Shown: one piece after another, positions 9,722 to 17,905 of the stretch
How the letters are laid out: every line of letters starts with the position of its first letter
Numbering within the stretch: position 1 is the first letter of the stretch
Assembly (NCBI RefSeq): GCF_900078685.2
Contig: NZ_LT546166.1
Coordinates: forward strand, 556,986-620,985
Direction: 5' to 3'
Source: Mycolicibacter icosiumassiliensis
Lineage (GTDB): Bacteria > Actinomycetota > Actinomycetes > Mycobacteriales > Mycobacteriaceae
Length of the DNA stretch: 64,000 nucleotides
Notes under the pieces: model-generated
What the model was told of the DNA's origin: nothing
The model's input: only the letters and a program-made list of their open reading frames with translations
Databases searched by the model: none
Made by a program: the position numbers and the translations under genes

Positions 9722-9736
9722 CGGGTCGGTGAGTCC

Positions 9737-9850
9737 GCTCGGTTCGTGCGGCGGTTCCAGCTTCGGCTCTCCTTCGTCGAGCCTCGCTGAACGGCTCGGT
9801 TCGTGCGGCGGTTCCAGCTTCGGCTCTCCTTCGTCGAGCCTCGCTGAACG
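9737..9850. repeat. Palindromic repeat array, two 57-bp units
   Basis: Two nearly identical 57-bp units (9737-9793 and 9794-9850) lie between pepD and moaB2. Each contains the same palindromic core as the copies near rpmF and in pabB (CTCCTTCGTCGAGCCTCGCT). Read on the minus strand, the unit stays open and would encode a 19-residue repeat beginning [15 protein letters not shown]. Nothing else suggests it is expressed here. Confidence 0.92.
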
Positions 9851-9881
9851 GCCGGCGGCGACCGGATATACGGTTGCACCC

Positions 9882-10376
9882 ATGGAGCAGTCCCGAGAAC
9901 TCGCCGGCCGCGCCCTCGTCGTCGTTGTTGACGACCGCACCGCTCACGGCGATGAGGACCATAGTGGCCCGTTGGTCACCGAATTGTTGGCTGAAGGCGG
10001 ATTCATGGTCGACGGTGTTGTCGCCGTCGCCGCCGACGAGGTGGAGATCCGCAACGCGCTGAACACCGCGGTGATCGGCGGGGTCGACCTGGTCGTTTCG
10101 GTGGGCGGTACCGGGGTCACCCCGCGCGACGTCACCCCAGAGGCCACCCGCGAGCTACTGGACCGCGAGATCCTCGGTATCGCCGAGGCGCTGCGGGCCT
10201 CCGGGTTGTCCGCCGGGATCGCCGACGCCGGGCTCTCGCGTGGTCTGGCCGGAGTCTCGGGCAGCACGCTGGTGGTCAACCTGGCAGGGTCCCGGGCGGC
10301 GGTGCGCGACGGGATGGCGACACTGAACCCGCTGGCCGCGGCGATTATCGGCCAACTGTCCAGCCTGGAGATCTAG
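9882..10376 (+). CDS. moaB2: MoaB/Mog-family molybdopterin biosynthesis protein
   Basis: 164-residue MoaB/Mog-type protein. It carries the family's MPT-binding signature SVGGTGVTPRDVTPEAT and the C-terminal block STLVVNLAGS. In other bacteria such proteins adenylate molybdopterin or have lost that activity. ATG 9882 is chosen because it is the first ATG after the upstream repeat array; the longer reading runs back into the repeats and pepD. Position after pepD matches moaB2 (Rv0984) in M. tuberculosis. No other molybdenum-cofactor gene lies next to it, though a MoeA-family gene is 4.3 kb downstream. Confidence 0.9.
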   Translation: MEQSRELAGRALVVVVDDRTAHGDEDHSGPLVTELLAEGGFMVDGVVAVAADEVEIRNALNTAVIGGVDLVVSVGGTGVTPRDVTPEATRELLDREILGIAEALRASGLSAGIADAGLSRGLAGVSGSTLVVNLAGSRAAVRDGMATLNPLAAAIIGQLSSLEI

Positions 10377-10382
10377 GCAGCC

Positions 10383-10499
10383 ATGCCCGGACTCGAAGAG
10401 CATCAGTCGTCGTCGGACGAACGCGACCCCGACGACGCCCGAGAGGCCGAGGAACGCGAGCGCTGGTTGCGGGACAACATCCCGCCGCATCACGGTTGA
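10383..10499 (+). CDS. Small acidic protein, 38 residues, unknown function
   Basis: A 38-codon reading frame starts 6 nt after the moaB2 stop and ends TGA 10499. The product is strongly acidic and polar, with a charged middle (DDAREAEERERWLRDN) and a C-terminal PPHHG. Codon use (G/C at third positions) matches the neighbouring genes and the spacing suggests co-transcription with moaB2. It lacks a strong ribosome-binding site. I do not recognise a function; the WLRDNIPPHH ending looks like a conserved short actinobacterial protein, but I cannot test that here. Confidence 0.5.
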   Translation: MPGLEEHQSSSDERDPDDAREAEERERWLRDNIPPHHG

Positions 10500-10607
10500 G
10501 GTTCGACTTCTCGAAATCCCCCGTACGGACTCCGCAGCGGCTACTACGGTTCGCCGTAGGCGGCGTGGCGCCGCTTCGCAGTGCATCCGTACGGAAGGGG
10601 AGTTGCG

Positions 10608-11036
10608 GTGCTCAAGGGGTTCAAAAATTTCCTGATGCGCGATGACGTCATCACCGTGGCCATTGGTCTGGTGGTGGCGCTGGCGTTTTCCAACCTGGTC
10701 AAGGCCTTCACCGACAGCGTGATCAACCCACTGGTGTCGGCCGCGCAGCCCGACACTGCCGGGCTGGGGCTGGGTTACCAACTGGGGGCGGAGGGCAACG
10801 AGGCGACGTTCATCGACCTCGGCGCGTTCATCTCGGCGATCATCTACTTCGTCGTGTTCATGGCCACGATCTACTTCCTGATCGTGTTGCCCTACAAGCA
10901 CATCCAGAAGCGTCGCGGCAACACCGTGTTCGGCGACCCGGCACCGACCAAGACTTGCCCGGAGTGCAAGTCCGAAATCGCCGCCGACGCCAACAAGTGC
11001 AAGTTCTGCGCCAGCGTCCAGCCCGCCGCCGCATAG
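10608..11036 (+). CDS. mscL: MscL-family mechanosensitive channel with C-terminal zinc ribbon
   Basis: 142 residues. The N-terminus (LKGFKNFLMRDDVITVAIGLVVALAFSNLVKAFTDSVINPL) is a MscL-type first transmembrane helix with its amphipathic start. A second membrane helix follows (about 82-103). The C-terminus carries CPEC-(N9)-CKFC, a four-cysteine zinc ribbon, instead of the usual cytoplasmic helical bundle. MscL forms a pentameric tension-gated pore that vents solutes in hypo-osmotic shock. GTG 10608 is chosen for the GGAAGGGG just upstream. M. tuberculosis has mscL (Rv0985c) at this place but on the other strand and, as I recall, with no cysteine ribbon. The symbol is used for the family. Confidence 0.8.
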   Translation: MLKGFKNFLMRDDVITVAIGLVVALAFSNLVKAFTDSVINPLVSAAQPDTAGLGLGYQLGAEGNEATFIDLGAFISAIIYFVVFMATIYFLIVLPYKHIQKRRGNTVFGDPAPTKTCPECKSEIAADANKCKFCASVQPAAA

Positions 11037-11042
11037 CGGCGT

Positions 11043-11693
11043 TCAGCGCAGGGTGAGCGTCACAGCTTGACCGAGCGTGGCGCCGGCCACCGCCACCGCA
11101 GCGGTGGCCGGCAACGCCACCAGCACCACTCGGTCATCGTGGTTGTGCTTGTCGGACACCAGCACCACGATCCCGCCGCTGGCCAGCACCCGGGCGGCGC
11201 CCGGCGGGCCGGCGGCATCGTCGGGGGCGGCAGTCACCACGTCGACCACGTCGCCCGGGCGCACCAGATCGATTAACGCGGCGTCGGCCGGGTGTACGCC
11301 CACGATACGGGCGTCGGGTCCGGCGGCGGCCTCGGTGAGCCGGCTGCCCAGCACACGGACATCGGTGAGTATCTCGCCGCGACGGGCCGGACCCGCCAGC
11401 GTGGCCTGCACCACCGCGGCCATATCAGTAGCGGCGCCGTCGGGGACCGTTTGAGCTGACCGGCTTTCGAGGGAGACGTCGGCGAGGGTCAGGGGTGCGC
11501 CGGGCGCGATGTCGCGGCTTGCCACCACCACGTCGAGCTGGTCGCCGGCGGGGTTGGAGCGCAGCGCCGCGATGCCGGCCAACACCACCAGGGCCCCTGC
11601 GGTCACTCGCCGGGCACGCACGGTGCGAGTCCAGTCCGGGCGCAGTGCCAGCGATATCCGGCTGATCAGTGTGGGGTTGAGCGAGTCGCCCAT
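11043..11693 (-). CDS. SAF-domain membrane-anchored protein (Rv0990c-like position)
   Basis: 216 residues with one N-terminal hydrophobic segment (VTAGALVVLAGIAALRS, about 30-47) followed by a SAF-like domain (LDVVVASRDIAPGAPLTLADVSLES). SAF domains occur in CpaB/RcpC pilus-assembly proteins and in some sugar-acid enzymes. There is no pilus cluster here, so no pathway is proposed. A second hydrophobic stretch lies at the C-terminus (VALPATAAVAVAGATLGQAVTL). Its 3' end converges with mscL, leaving six bases between stops with no hairpin. It reads toward mscL and away from the FmdB-type gene's promoter side. Confidence 0.75.
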   Translation of the reverse strand: MGDSLNPTLISRISLALRPDWTRTVRARRVTAGALVVLAGIAALRSNPAGDQLDVVVASRDIAPGAPLTLADVSLESRSAQTVPDGAATDMAAVVQATLAGPARRGEILTDVRVLGSRLTEAAAGPDARIVGVHPADAALIDLVRPGDVVDVVTAAPDDAAGPPGAARVLASGGIVVLVSDKHNHDDRVVLVALPATAAVAVAGATLGQAVTLTLR

Positions 11694-11759
11694 GGCGGCA
11701 CGCTAACCGGTCGGTGCACCGGGCGTCGTCGGCTCGGGCGCCGGACTGTGGATAACGGC

Positions 11760-12122
11760 CTAGCTGGCGGTGGTCGCCGGCTTGGGCGCCGACGTGGTGG
11801 TGCTGGCCTTGGCGCTGTCGCTGGACTTGGCGGCGCTGTCGGACGATTTGGTGCCGCTGTCGCCCGAGCTGCTGCCCGAGTCACTGGAGGTCGTCGAGCT
11901 GGCGGAGCTGCTGCCGTTGCTGGAACCGTTGGACGACTTGCCCGCTTCCCGGCTGTCGGTGCGGTAGAAGCCGCTGCCCTTGAAGACCACGCCGACCTTG
12001 CCGAAGATCTTGCGCAGCCGGCCGTTGCAGTCCTCGCAGGTGGTCAGCGCATCGTCGGTGAAGGCCTGGACCACGTCGAAGCGGTTGCTGCACTCGGTGC
12101 AGGCATAGCTGTAGGTGGGCAC
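11760..12122 (-). CDS. FmdB-type zinc-ribbon protein, Ruc-like redox-regulated chaperone
   Basis: 120 residues. A compact zinc ribbon occupies the first ~55 residues with C8-x2-C11 and C29-x2-C32. The rest is a low-complexity Ser/Thr/Ala/Gly/Lys tail. Rv0991c, in the same position in M. tuberculosis, has been described as a redox-regulated chaperone (Ruc) whose cysteines and disordered tail control activity. The same build here supports that assignment. GTG 12122 is chosen for GGAGG six bases upstream. The tail differs in composition from the folded part and is rich in SSS/SSNGSS runs. Confidence 0.85.
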   Translation of the reverse strand: MPTYSYACTECSNRFDVVQAFTDDALTTCEDCNGRLRKIFGKVGVVFKGSGFYRTDSREAGKSSNGSSNGSSSASSTTSSDSGSSSGDSGTKSSDSAAKSSDSAKASTTTSAPKPATTAS

Positions 12123-12244
12123 GTGAACCTCCGTGGATCGAACAATTGCGTTAGCACTCTACCGTGCTAAGTGCTAGAACCACTATGTGGCCTTCCTCAT
12201 TCCAGGGCCGGCCCGTCCGACCCGGCCCCGAACCAGGCCAGGCG

Positions 12245-12922
12245 TTATGTCTGGGGCGGGTCGGCGGCCGTTACACGGACCCGGAAGGCTTCGAGCATCT
12301 CGATGATCGGCGCAGATAGGCCGATCGACGGTTCGAGGACGTCAGCCGCCTGGAGCGTGGACACCAACGTTGCGCAGGCCAGCTCGACCAGTGCCTCGCG
12401 GTCGACCTCGCCGTGATTGATGCGGTCAATCATCATTTCGTCGAGGTAGCCGACCCATCCGCGCATCGCAGTGCGAAGCAGCGGGTGCACCGGTTCGGTG
12501 ATGCCCAGGGCGAGCAGGATGCGTTGGGCTCCCAGCCATCGCAACGCGTCGACGGTGTCTTGCTGGTCGGGGTCAGAGCCCAGTTGACCGCGTACCAGCG
12601 CCACAAAGCTGGAGGCATAGCTGTCTATGTAGGCGATGTGACCGCGCAACGCGTGGCGCAGCTGATCGATCAGTGAGGCGTCCTCCGGGGCAGGGGAGAG
12701 CTGCACGGCGGCCATCTCCACGGCGATTTCGTTCATGACCGCCAGATAGAGGCCGCGCTTATTGTGGAAATGGTGAGCGATCAGGCCATAGGCGACGCCG
12801 GCGCTGCTGGCGATCTCTGTCGTGGTGACCTGGTCGTAAGGCCGCTGGGCGAATAACTTACGCGCCGAATCGATCAGTAGTTGCCGCCGATCGGTGGTCT
12901 TGGACCGAGCTTGGGCGCACAT
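12245..12922 (-). CDS. TetR-family transcriptional regulator
   Basis: 225 residues. The N-terminal helix-turn-helix (about 12-58) reads RRQLLIDSARKLFAQRPYD, then TTTEIASSAGVAYGLIAHHF, the TetR DNA-binding pattern. The ligand domain gives no clue to its effector. ATG 12922 is the first start. It sits between the FmdB-type gene and the 5-FTHF cyclo-ligase, all on the minus strand, with no close operon partner; I do not recall a TetR gene at this point in M. tuberculosis, so it may be lineage-specific. Confidence 0.85.
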   Translation of the reverse strand: MCAQARSKTTDRRQLLIDSARKLFAQRPYDQVTTTEIASSAGVAYGLIAHHFHNKRGLYLAVMNEIAVEMAAVQLSPAPEDASLIDQLRHALRGHIAYIDSYASSFVALVRGQLGSDPDQQDTVDALRWLGAQRILLALGITEPVHPLLRTAMRGWVGYLDEMMIDRINHGEVDREALVELACATLVSTLQAADVLEPSIGLSAPIIEMLEAFRVRVTAADPPQT

Positions 12923-12998
12923 TCGGTCACATTATCCGACGCGCCTCTGGGGATCGGCGGTCTGGCCTTGCTGTGCCGTCACAAGAACCGGTAATTGC

Positions 12999-13616
12999 TC
13001 AGCGGGCGCGGCCGTCCAACTCGACCAGGCCGAGCCCGGGCGTCAGGGCATGGGTCATCGGCACGTCGTGGGGTTCGGCGGGCAGCACCACGTCGTCGAG
13101 CAGCAACTCGACGTCGCGCACCACCGCCACCAGCGGGACCCCCGGGCGGCGAAACCGCAGCGAGCGATCGTAGAAACCGGCGCCGCGCCCCAGTCGCGTC
13201 CCTCGGCGGTCGACCGCCACCGCCGGCACCACGATCAGGTCCGCCTGCGCCAGCGCGTCGGCGGCCAGCCACGGCTGAGGTGGTTCGAGCAGGCCGAACC
13301 GCGCGGTGGTGAGGGTGTCGGGCCGGTACTCGCCCCACAGCAGCGCCATCGGGGTGCCGTCGACGGAGGTGCGCACCACCGGTAGCAGCACCCGGGCGCC
13401 GCCATACGCCAGGCGGGCGAGCATCGCGGTCGAGCCCGGCTCGCTGCCCACCGGCACATAGGCGCAGACCGTGGTGACGTCGCGAGCGAGCCGTTCCAGG
13501 TGCTCGGCCAACGCCGCGGCCTCGGCATCGTGCACATCGGGGGGTACCGCGCGTCGGTCGGCGAGCAGCCGCGCCCGCAACGCGGACTTGGCGGCCACCA
13601 CCGCGTCGTCGGTCAC
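12999..13616 (-). CDS. 5-formyltetrahydrofolate cyclo-ligase
   Basis: 205-residue methenyltetrahydrofolate synthetase (Rv0992c position). It converts 5-formyl-THF to 5,10-methenyl-THF with ATP. Family blocks are present: basic N-terminus KSALRARLLADRRAV, PVGSEPGS, FGLLEPPQPW, and the C-terminal RLGRGAGFYDRSL and AEPHDVPMTHALTP. GTG 13616 is used as start because upstream in-frame sequence is antisense to galU. It is divergent from galU with only 76 nt between starts, so the two share a promoter region. Confidence 0.92.
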   Translation of the reverse strand: MTDDAVVAAKSALRARLLADRRAVPPDVHDAEAAALAEHLERLARDVTTVCAYVPVGSEPGSTAMLARLAYGGARVLLPVVRTSVDGTPMALLWGEYRPDTLTTARFGLLEPPQPWLAADALAQADLIVVPAVAVDRRGTRLGRGAGFYDRSLRFRRPGVPLVAVVRDVELLLDDVVLPAEPHDVPMTHALTPGLGLVELDGRAR

Positions 13617-13692
13617 GGCCCCCAGACTGTCAGCAACGGCTCGCCCACCGCCAGCCGAAGAGGTGAAGTGGATTGCGGTTATCGTGTGAGCA

Positions 13693-14604
13693 ATGCCCAC
13701 GCCAAAGGTTCCGATTCCGCGCACCGCCATTGTGCCTGCGGCAGGTTTGGGCACACGCTTCCTGCCCGCGACCAAGACAGTGCCCAAAGAGCTGCTGCCG
13801 GTCGTCGACACCCCCGGCATCGAGCTGGTTGCGGCCGAGGCGGCCGAGGCCGGTGCCGAACGGCTGGTGATCATCACCTCCGAGGGCAAGGACGGCGTGG
13901 TCGCGCACTTCGTCGAAGACCTGGTGCTGGAAGGCACGCTGGAGGCTCGCGGTAAGAAGGCGATGCTGGCCAAGGTGCGCCGGGCCCCGCAATTGATCAA
14001 GGTCGAATCGGTGGTGCAGGCCGAGCCGCTGGGCCTGGGGCATGCCATCAGCTGCGTCGAGCCCACCTTGTCCGACGACGAAGATGCCGTCGCGGTGCTG
14101 CTGCCCGACGATCTGGTGCTGCCCACCGGCGTGCTGGAGACCATGTCGAAGGTGCGTGCCCGCCGCGGCGGCACCGTGCTGTGCGCGATCGAGGTCAGCC
14201 CGGAGGAGGTCAGCGCCTACGGAGTCTTCGACGTCGAGCCGCTGCCCGACGGTGACAACCCGGACGTGCTGCGGGTCAGGGGGATGGTCGAGAAACCCAA
14301 GGCACAAGAGGCACCGTCGATGTTTGCCGCGGCGGGACGCTACGTGCTGGACCGGGCCGTGTTCGACGCGCTGCGCCGCATCGACCGCGGTGCCGGCGGC
14401 GAGGTGCAGCTCACCGACGCCATCGCGCTGATGATCGCCGAGGGGCATCCCGTGCACGTCGTGGTGCACCGCGGCTCGCGACACGATCTGGGAAATCCGG
14501 GCGGCTACCTCAAAGCTGCGGTTGACTTTGCCTTGGACCGCGACGACTACGGTCCGGATCTGCGTCGGTGGTTGGTGGCGCGGCTGGGCTTGGCGGAGAA
14601 CTGA
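13693..14604 (+). CDS. galU: UTP-glucose-1-phosphate uridylyltransferase
   Basis: 303 residues. It makes UDP-glucose from UTP and glucose-1-phosphate, supplying glucosyl transfer for trehalose, glycogen and envelope glycans. The nucleotidyltransferase signature AAGLGTRFLPATKTVPKELLP is near the N-terminus, with LGLGHAISC, LLPDDLVL and GMVEKPK later. Length matches M. tuberculosis Rv0993. ATG 13693 follows the divergent promoter shared with the cyclo-ligase gene. The next gene begins 51 nt downstream, so galU-moeA1-rimJ look like one transcription unit. Confidence 0.96.
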   Translation: MPTPKVPIPRTAIVPAAGLGTRFLPATKTVPKELLPVVDTPGIELVAAEAAEAGAERLVIITSEGKDGVVAHFVEDLVLEGTLEARGKKAMLAKVRRAPQLIKVESVVQAEPLGLGHAISCVEPTLSDDEDAVAVLLPDDLVLPTGVLETMSKVRARRGGTVLCAIEVSPEEVSAYGVFDVEPLPDGDNPDVLRVRGMVEKPKAQEAPSMFAAAGRYVLDRAVFDALRRIDRGAGGEVQLTDAIALMIAEGHPVHVVVHRGSRHDLGNPGGYLKAAVDFALDRDDYGPDLRRWLVARLGLAEN

Positions 14605-14655
14605 GCCGACGTCTGCGGAGAATCGGACCGAGGCCGCCAAGGAGAAAGGCACACC

Positions 14656-15924
14656 GTGCGTTCGGTTGAGGAGCAGCAGGCCCGGGTATCGGCTGCCGCG
14701 GTGGCGCCCCGCCCGGTCCGGGTAGCGATCGCCGAGGCGCAAGGATTGATGTGCGCTGAAGAAGTGGTCGCCGAGCGGCCAATGCCCGCCTTCGACCAGG
14801 CCGCCATCGACGGTTATGCGGTGCGCAGCGTCGATGTCCTGGGCGCCGACGCGATCGGCGACAGCTCCGATGGGGCCGGACGCGATGATGCGGTGGTCAC
14901 CTTGCCGGTGTTGGGTGTCATCGAAGCCGGCGCCCGCACCCCCACCCGGCTGCAACCCAAGCTGGCCACCCGGATCCAGACCGGGGCGCCGATGCCCACC
15001 CTGGCCGACGCGGTGCTTCCGCTGCGCTGGACCGACGGCGGGAACTCTCGGGTGCGGGTGCTGCGGGGCGTCCGCCCGGGGGACTATGTGCGCCGGGTCG
15101 GCGACGACGTGCAGCCCGGTGATGTCGCGGTGCGCGCCGGCACGGTGGTCGGGGCGGCCCAGGTGGGGCTGTTGGCCGCCGTCGGCCGCGATCGTGTGCT
15201 GGTGCACCCGCGCCCCCGACTGTCGGTCATGGCGGTCGGCGGCGAACTGGTGGACGTCAATCGCACTCCCGGCAATGGGCAGGTCTACGACGTCGACTCC
15301 TACGCGCTGGCCGCCGCCGGCCGGGACGCGGGCGCGGAGGTCAACCGGGTCGGCATCGTCAGCCATGACCCCAAGAAACTGCGCGAGGTGGTCGAGGGAC
15401 AGCTCAACCGCGCCGAGGTGGTGGTGATCGCCGGTGGGGTCGGGGGTGCCGCGGCCGATGAGGTGCGCGCGGTACTGGCCGATCTCGGTGACATGGAGGT
15501 CGCCCGGATCGCGATGCACCCCGGTTCGGTCCAGGGCTTCGGCCAGCTCGGCCCCGAAGGCGTGCCGACGTTCCTGTTGCCCACCAACCCGGTGAGCGCG
15601 CTGGTGGTGTTCGAGGTGATGATCCGCCCCTTGATCCGGCTGTCGCTGGGCAAGCGCGAGCCGATGCGCCGGATGGTGCAGGCCCGCACCCTCGGGCCGA
15701 TCGCTTCGATGCCCGGCCGCAAGGGGTTCTTGCGTGGCCAGCTGATGCGCGACGAGGACACCGGCGAGTACTTGGTGCAGGTGCTCGGAGTTTCCGGCGG
15801 CACATCGTCGCACTTGCTGGCCACATTGGCCGAGGCGAACTGTCTGGTGGTGGTTCCCGAGGAGGTCGAGCAGATCGCCGCCGGCGAGTTGGTGGACGTC
15901 GCCTTCCTGGCTCAGCGGGGTTGA
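14656..15924 (+). CDS. moeA1: MoeA-family molybdopterin molybdotransferase / Glp
   Basis: 422 residues with the MoeA fold: substrate loop PAFDQAAIDGYAV, linker and MoCF-binding domain (VGGELVDVN, VVIAGGVGGAA, LPTNPVSALVVFE) and C-terminal beta domain. The domain's usual GGxS motif reads GGVGG. It could insert molybdenum into molybdopterin. In Corynebacterium a gephyrin-like MoeA homologue (Glp) binds FtsZ and the membrane receptor GlpR; the nearby GlpR-like gene at 16744 makes that role plausible here. GTG 14656 is preceded by AAGGAG. Deciding between cofactor synthesis and cell division needs genetics, not sequence. Confidence 0.9.
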   Translation: MRSVEEQQARVSAAAVAPRPVRVAIAEAQGLMCAEEVVAERPMPAFDQAAIDGYAVRSVDVLGADAIGDSSDGAGRDDAVVTLPVLGVIEAGARTPTRLQPKLATRIQTGAPMPTLADAVLPLRWTDGGNSRVRVLRGVRPGDYVRRVGDDVQPGDVAVRAGTVVGAAQVGLLAAVGRDRVLVHPRPRLSVMAVGGELVDVNRTPGNGQVYDVDSYALAAAGRDAGAEVNRVGIVSHDPKKLREVVEGQLNRAEVVVIAGGVGGAAADEVRAVLADLGDMEVARIAMHPGSVQGFGQLGPEGVPTFLLPTNPVSALVVFEVMIRPLIRLSLGKREPMRRMVQARTLGPIASMPGRKGFLRGQLMRDEDTGEYLVQVLGVSGGTSSHLLATLAEANCLVVVPEEVEQIAAGELVDVAFLAQRG

Positions 15925-15934
15925 ACCCGAGTCC

Positions 15935-16597
15935 ATGTTGGTCAATTTGTGGCCGTTCAAAGCCGTTGAGCACCCCGGCTGGCCGAGTGTGCTCGGGCCT
16001 CTGCGGGTGCCGGCAGGGGTGATCCGGCTGCGGCCGGTGCGGATGCGTGACGGCGTGACGTGGAGCCGGATCCGGCTGGCCGACCGCGCCTACCTGGAGC
16101 AGTGGGAACCCAGCGTGGAGCTGGACTGGGTGACCCGGCACGGCAGCGCCTCGTGGCCGCCGCTGTGTTCGAGTCTGCGCACCGAGGCCCGCTATGGGCG
16201 GATGCTGCCGTACGTGATCGAGCTCGACGGCCGATTCTGCGGCCAGCTGACGGTCGGCAACATCGCCCACGGGGCACTGCGCTCGGCCTGGATCGGCTAT
16301 TGGGTGTCCAGTGCGGTGGCCGGCGGGGGAGTGGCGACCGGGGCGGTGGCACTCGGGCTGGACCACTGCTTCGGGCCGGTGCGGCTGCACCGGGTGGAGG
16401 CCACCGTCCGGCCGGAGAACGTCGCCAGCCGGGCGGTGTTGGCCAAGGTCGGCTTTCGTCAGGAAGGGCTGCTGCAGCGCTACCTGGACGTTGACGGGGC
16501 GTGGCGCGACCACCTGCTGGTCGCGATGACGATGGAGGAGGTCGCCGGGTCGGTGACCTCGACGCTGATCCAATCCGGCCGGGCCTCCCGGGCCTGA
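15935..16597 (+). CDS. rimJ: GNAT N-acetyltransferase, RimJ-like
   Basis: 220-residue GNAT-family acetyltransferase resembling RimJ/RimL ribosomal-protein or alarmone-type N-acetyltransferases. The core has IRLRPVRMRDG, LRSAWIGYWVSSAVAGGGVATGAVALGLDHCF (acetyl-CoA loop region) and LHRVEATVRPENVASRAVLAKVGFRQEG. It begins 10 nt after moeA1, so it is in the same operon, matching Rv0995. The N-terminal ~22 residues (ATG 15935) go beyond the M. tuberculosis start as I recall it; a later start near the GPLRVPAG segment is possible. Substrate unknown. Confidence 0.88.
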   Translation: MLVNLWPFKAVEHPGWPSVLGPLRVPAGVIRLRPVRMRDGVTWSRIRLADRAYLEQWEPSVELDWVTRHGSASWPPLCSSLRTEARYGRMLPYVIELDGRFCGQLTVGNIAHGALRSAWIGYWVSSAVAGGGVATGAVALGLDHCFGPVRLHRVEATVRPENVASRAVLAKVGFRQEGLLQRYLDVDGAWRDHLLVAMTMEEVAGSVTSTLIQSGRASRA

Positions 16598-16743
16598 CGC
16601 ATTTCGGGCCCGCTGTTACGCGTGTGATAGTTGTGACTAACGAGGTCAGCGAGTAAATTACAACTGTGTAATTGGTTCGGCGCGTCGTGTTAGGTCGTGT
16701 GGCTCACACACCTAGCCTTGGCTCGGAAAGGAGCAGGCCAACC

Positions 16744-17856
16744 ATGCCCAGCATCCCGCAATCTTTGCTCTGGATCTCACTGGTCGTCCTCTGGCTGTTC
16801 GTACTGGTGCCGATGCTGGTCAGCAAGCGTGACGCAGTGCGTCGTACCAGTGACGTGGCCTTGGCGACCCGGGTACTGACCAGTGGGTCCAGTGCCCGGC
16901 TGCTCAAGCGCGGCGGCCCGGCCACCGGCCACCGCAGCGACCCCGACTGGCAGCACAGCGCTGAGAACATCGACGACGTCGACGACATCGATGATGTCGA
17001 CGAGGTCGAAGGCGAGCCCGCCGGTTCGCGGGTGTTCGTCGCCGCGGCGGCGGTTTTCGTCGCCTCGGAGCCGCAGGTCGGCGAGCAGACCCAACTGGAC
17101 TACCTGGACGTCGATGTCGTCGCCGATGACTCCGACGAGCTGCCGCTGTCGGACGCGGGGCTAGCCGCCGAAGTTGAGGCCGAGGCGCGCGCCCAGGCCG
17201 AAGCGCAGGCCGCCGCCGAGGCGGAAGCTCGCGCTGCGGAGGAGGCCGCCCTGGCGGCTGAGGCGTTGGCGGCCAAGGCGGAAACGCAGGTCGACGAGGG
17301 CGCCTACGAGGAGCCGGCTGCCGAGGGCGAGGGCTACGAATACGAATACGTCGAGGACAGCTCCGGGCTGGAGCCCGAGGCGGAGACCACGAGGGCGGGC
17401 ATGGCCGGTCTGTCGGCCCGCGGTCGTCGGCCCCGTGCCGACACCGCTGCGGTCGTCAGCGCGCGCAAGTACGAGTTTCGCAAGCGGGTGCTGATGTCGC
17501 TGGCCGTCATCCTGGTGCTCTCGGCGCTCACCGCCTTCACCGTGGCGCCCACTGCGTGGTGGATCTGTGCTGGCGCGGCCGGCGCAACGGTGCTCTATCT
17601 GGCCTACCTGCGGCGCCAGACCCGCATCGAGCAGCAGGTGCGGTCCCGCCGCGCACGGCGTGCCGAGCGACCGCGTATGCAGCGCGAGAGTGTGCATACC
17701 GACGCGTTCGAGGTGGTGCCGTCACGGCTGCGCCGACCGGGCGTGGCGGTGCTGGAGATCGACGACGAGGACCCGGTGTTCGAGCACCTGGAGTACACGT
17801 CGAGCGCCGACCGGTACGGCTGGCGTGGCGACCTGGCGCGCGCGTCCGGTCAGTAG
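16744..17856 (+). CDS. GlpR/SepX-like membrane protein (Rv0996 position)
   Basis: 370 residues. An N-terminal transmembrane helix (SLLWISLVVLWLFVLVPML) is followed by a conserved RDAVRRTSDVALATRVL stretch. Then comes an acidic DDVDDIDDVDEV repeat and a long Ala/Glu coiled-coil-like segment (about 140-185). Two more hydrophobic helices lie near 247-293 and a basic stretch follows. In Corynebacterium and Streptomyces such proteins (GlpR, SepX) sit at the septum and link FtsZ-binding partners to the membrane. Linkage with the MoeA/Glp gene two genes upstream supports this. ATG 16744 has GGAG upstream. The coiled-coil part is the most variable region. Confidence 0.75.
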   Translation: MPSIPQSLLWISLVVLWLFVLVPMLVSKRDAVRRTSDVALATRVLTSGSSARLLKRGGPATGHRSDPDWQHSAENIDDVDDIDDVDEVEGEPAGSRVFVAAAAVFVASEPQVGEQTQLDYLDVDVVADDSDELPLSDAGLAAEVEAEARAQAEAQAAAEAEARAAEEAALAAEALAAKAETQVDEGAYEEPAAEGEGYEYEYVEDSSGLEPEAETTRAGMAGLSARGRRPRADTAAVVSARKYEFRKRVLMSLAVILVLSALTAFTVAPTAWWICAGAAGATVLYLAYLRRQTRIEQQVRSRRARRAERPRMQRESVHTDAFEVVPSRLRRPGVAVLEIDDEDPVFEHLEYTSSADRYGWRGDLARASGQ

Positions 17857-17905
17857 GTCTCGGTTTCAGGGCACCGGCTAGGGGCTGGTAATCTCCTAGC
17901 GGTCA

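Noticed and set aside
9737..9850. CRISPR array
   Set aside because: Units are directly adjacent with no variable spacers and there are no cas genes.
13630..15960. A 776-codon minus-strand frame
   Set aside because: It lies antisense to galU and moeA1, is His/Gln/Arg rich and has no domain; an artefact of high G+C.
16598..16743. CRP-type site in the GlpR-like promoter
   Set aside because: GTGTG-GCT-CACAC has a three-base spacer, not the six of the CRP consensus.
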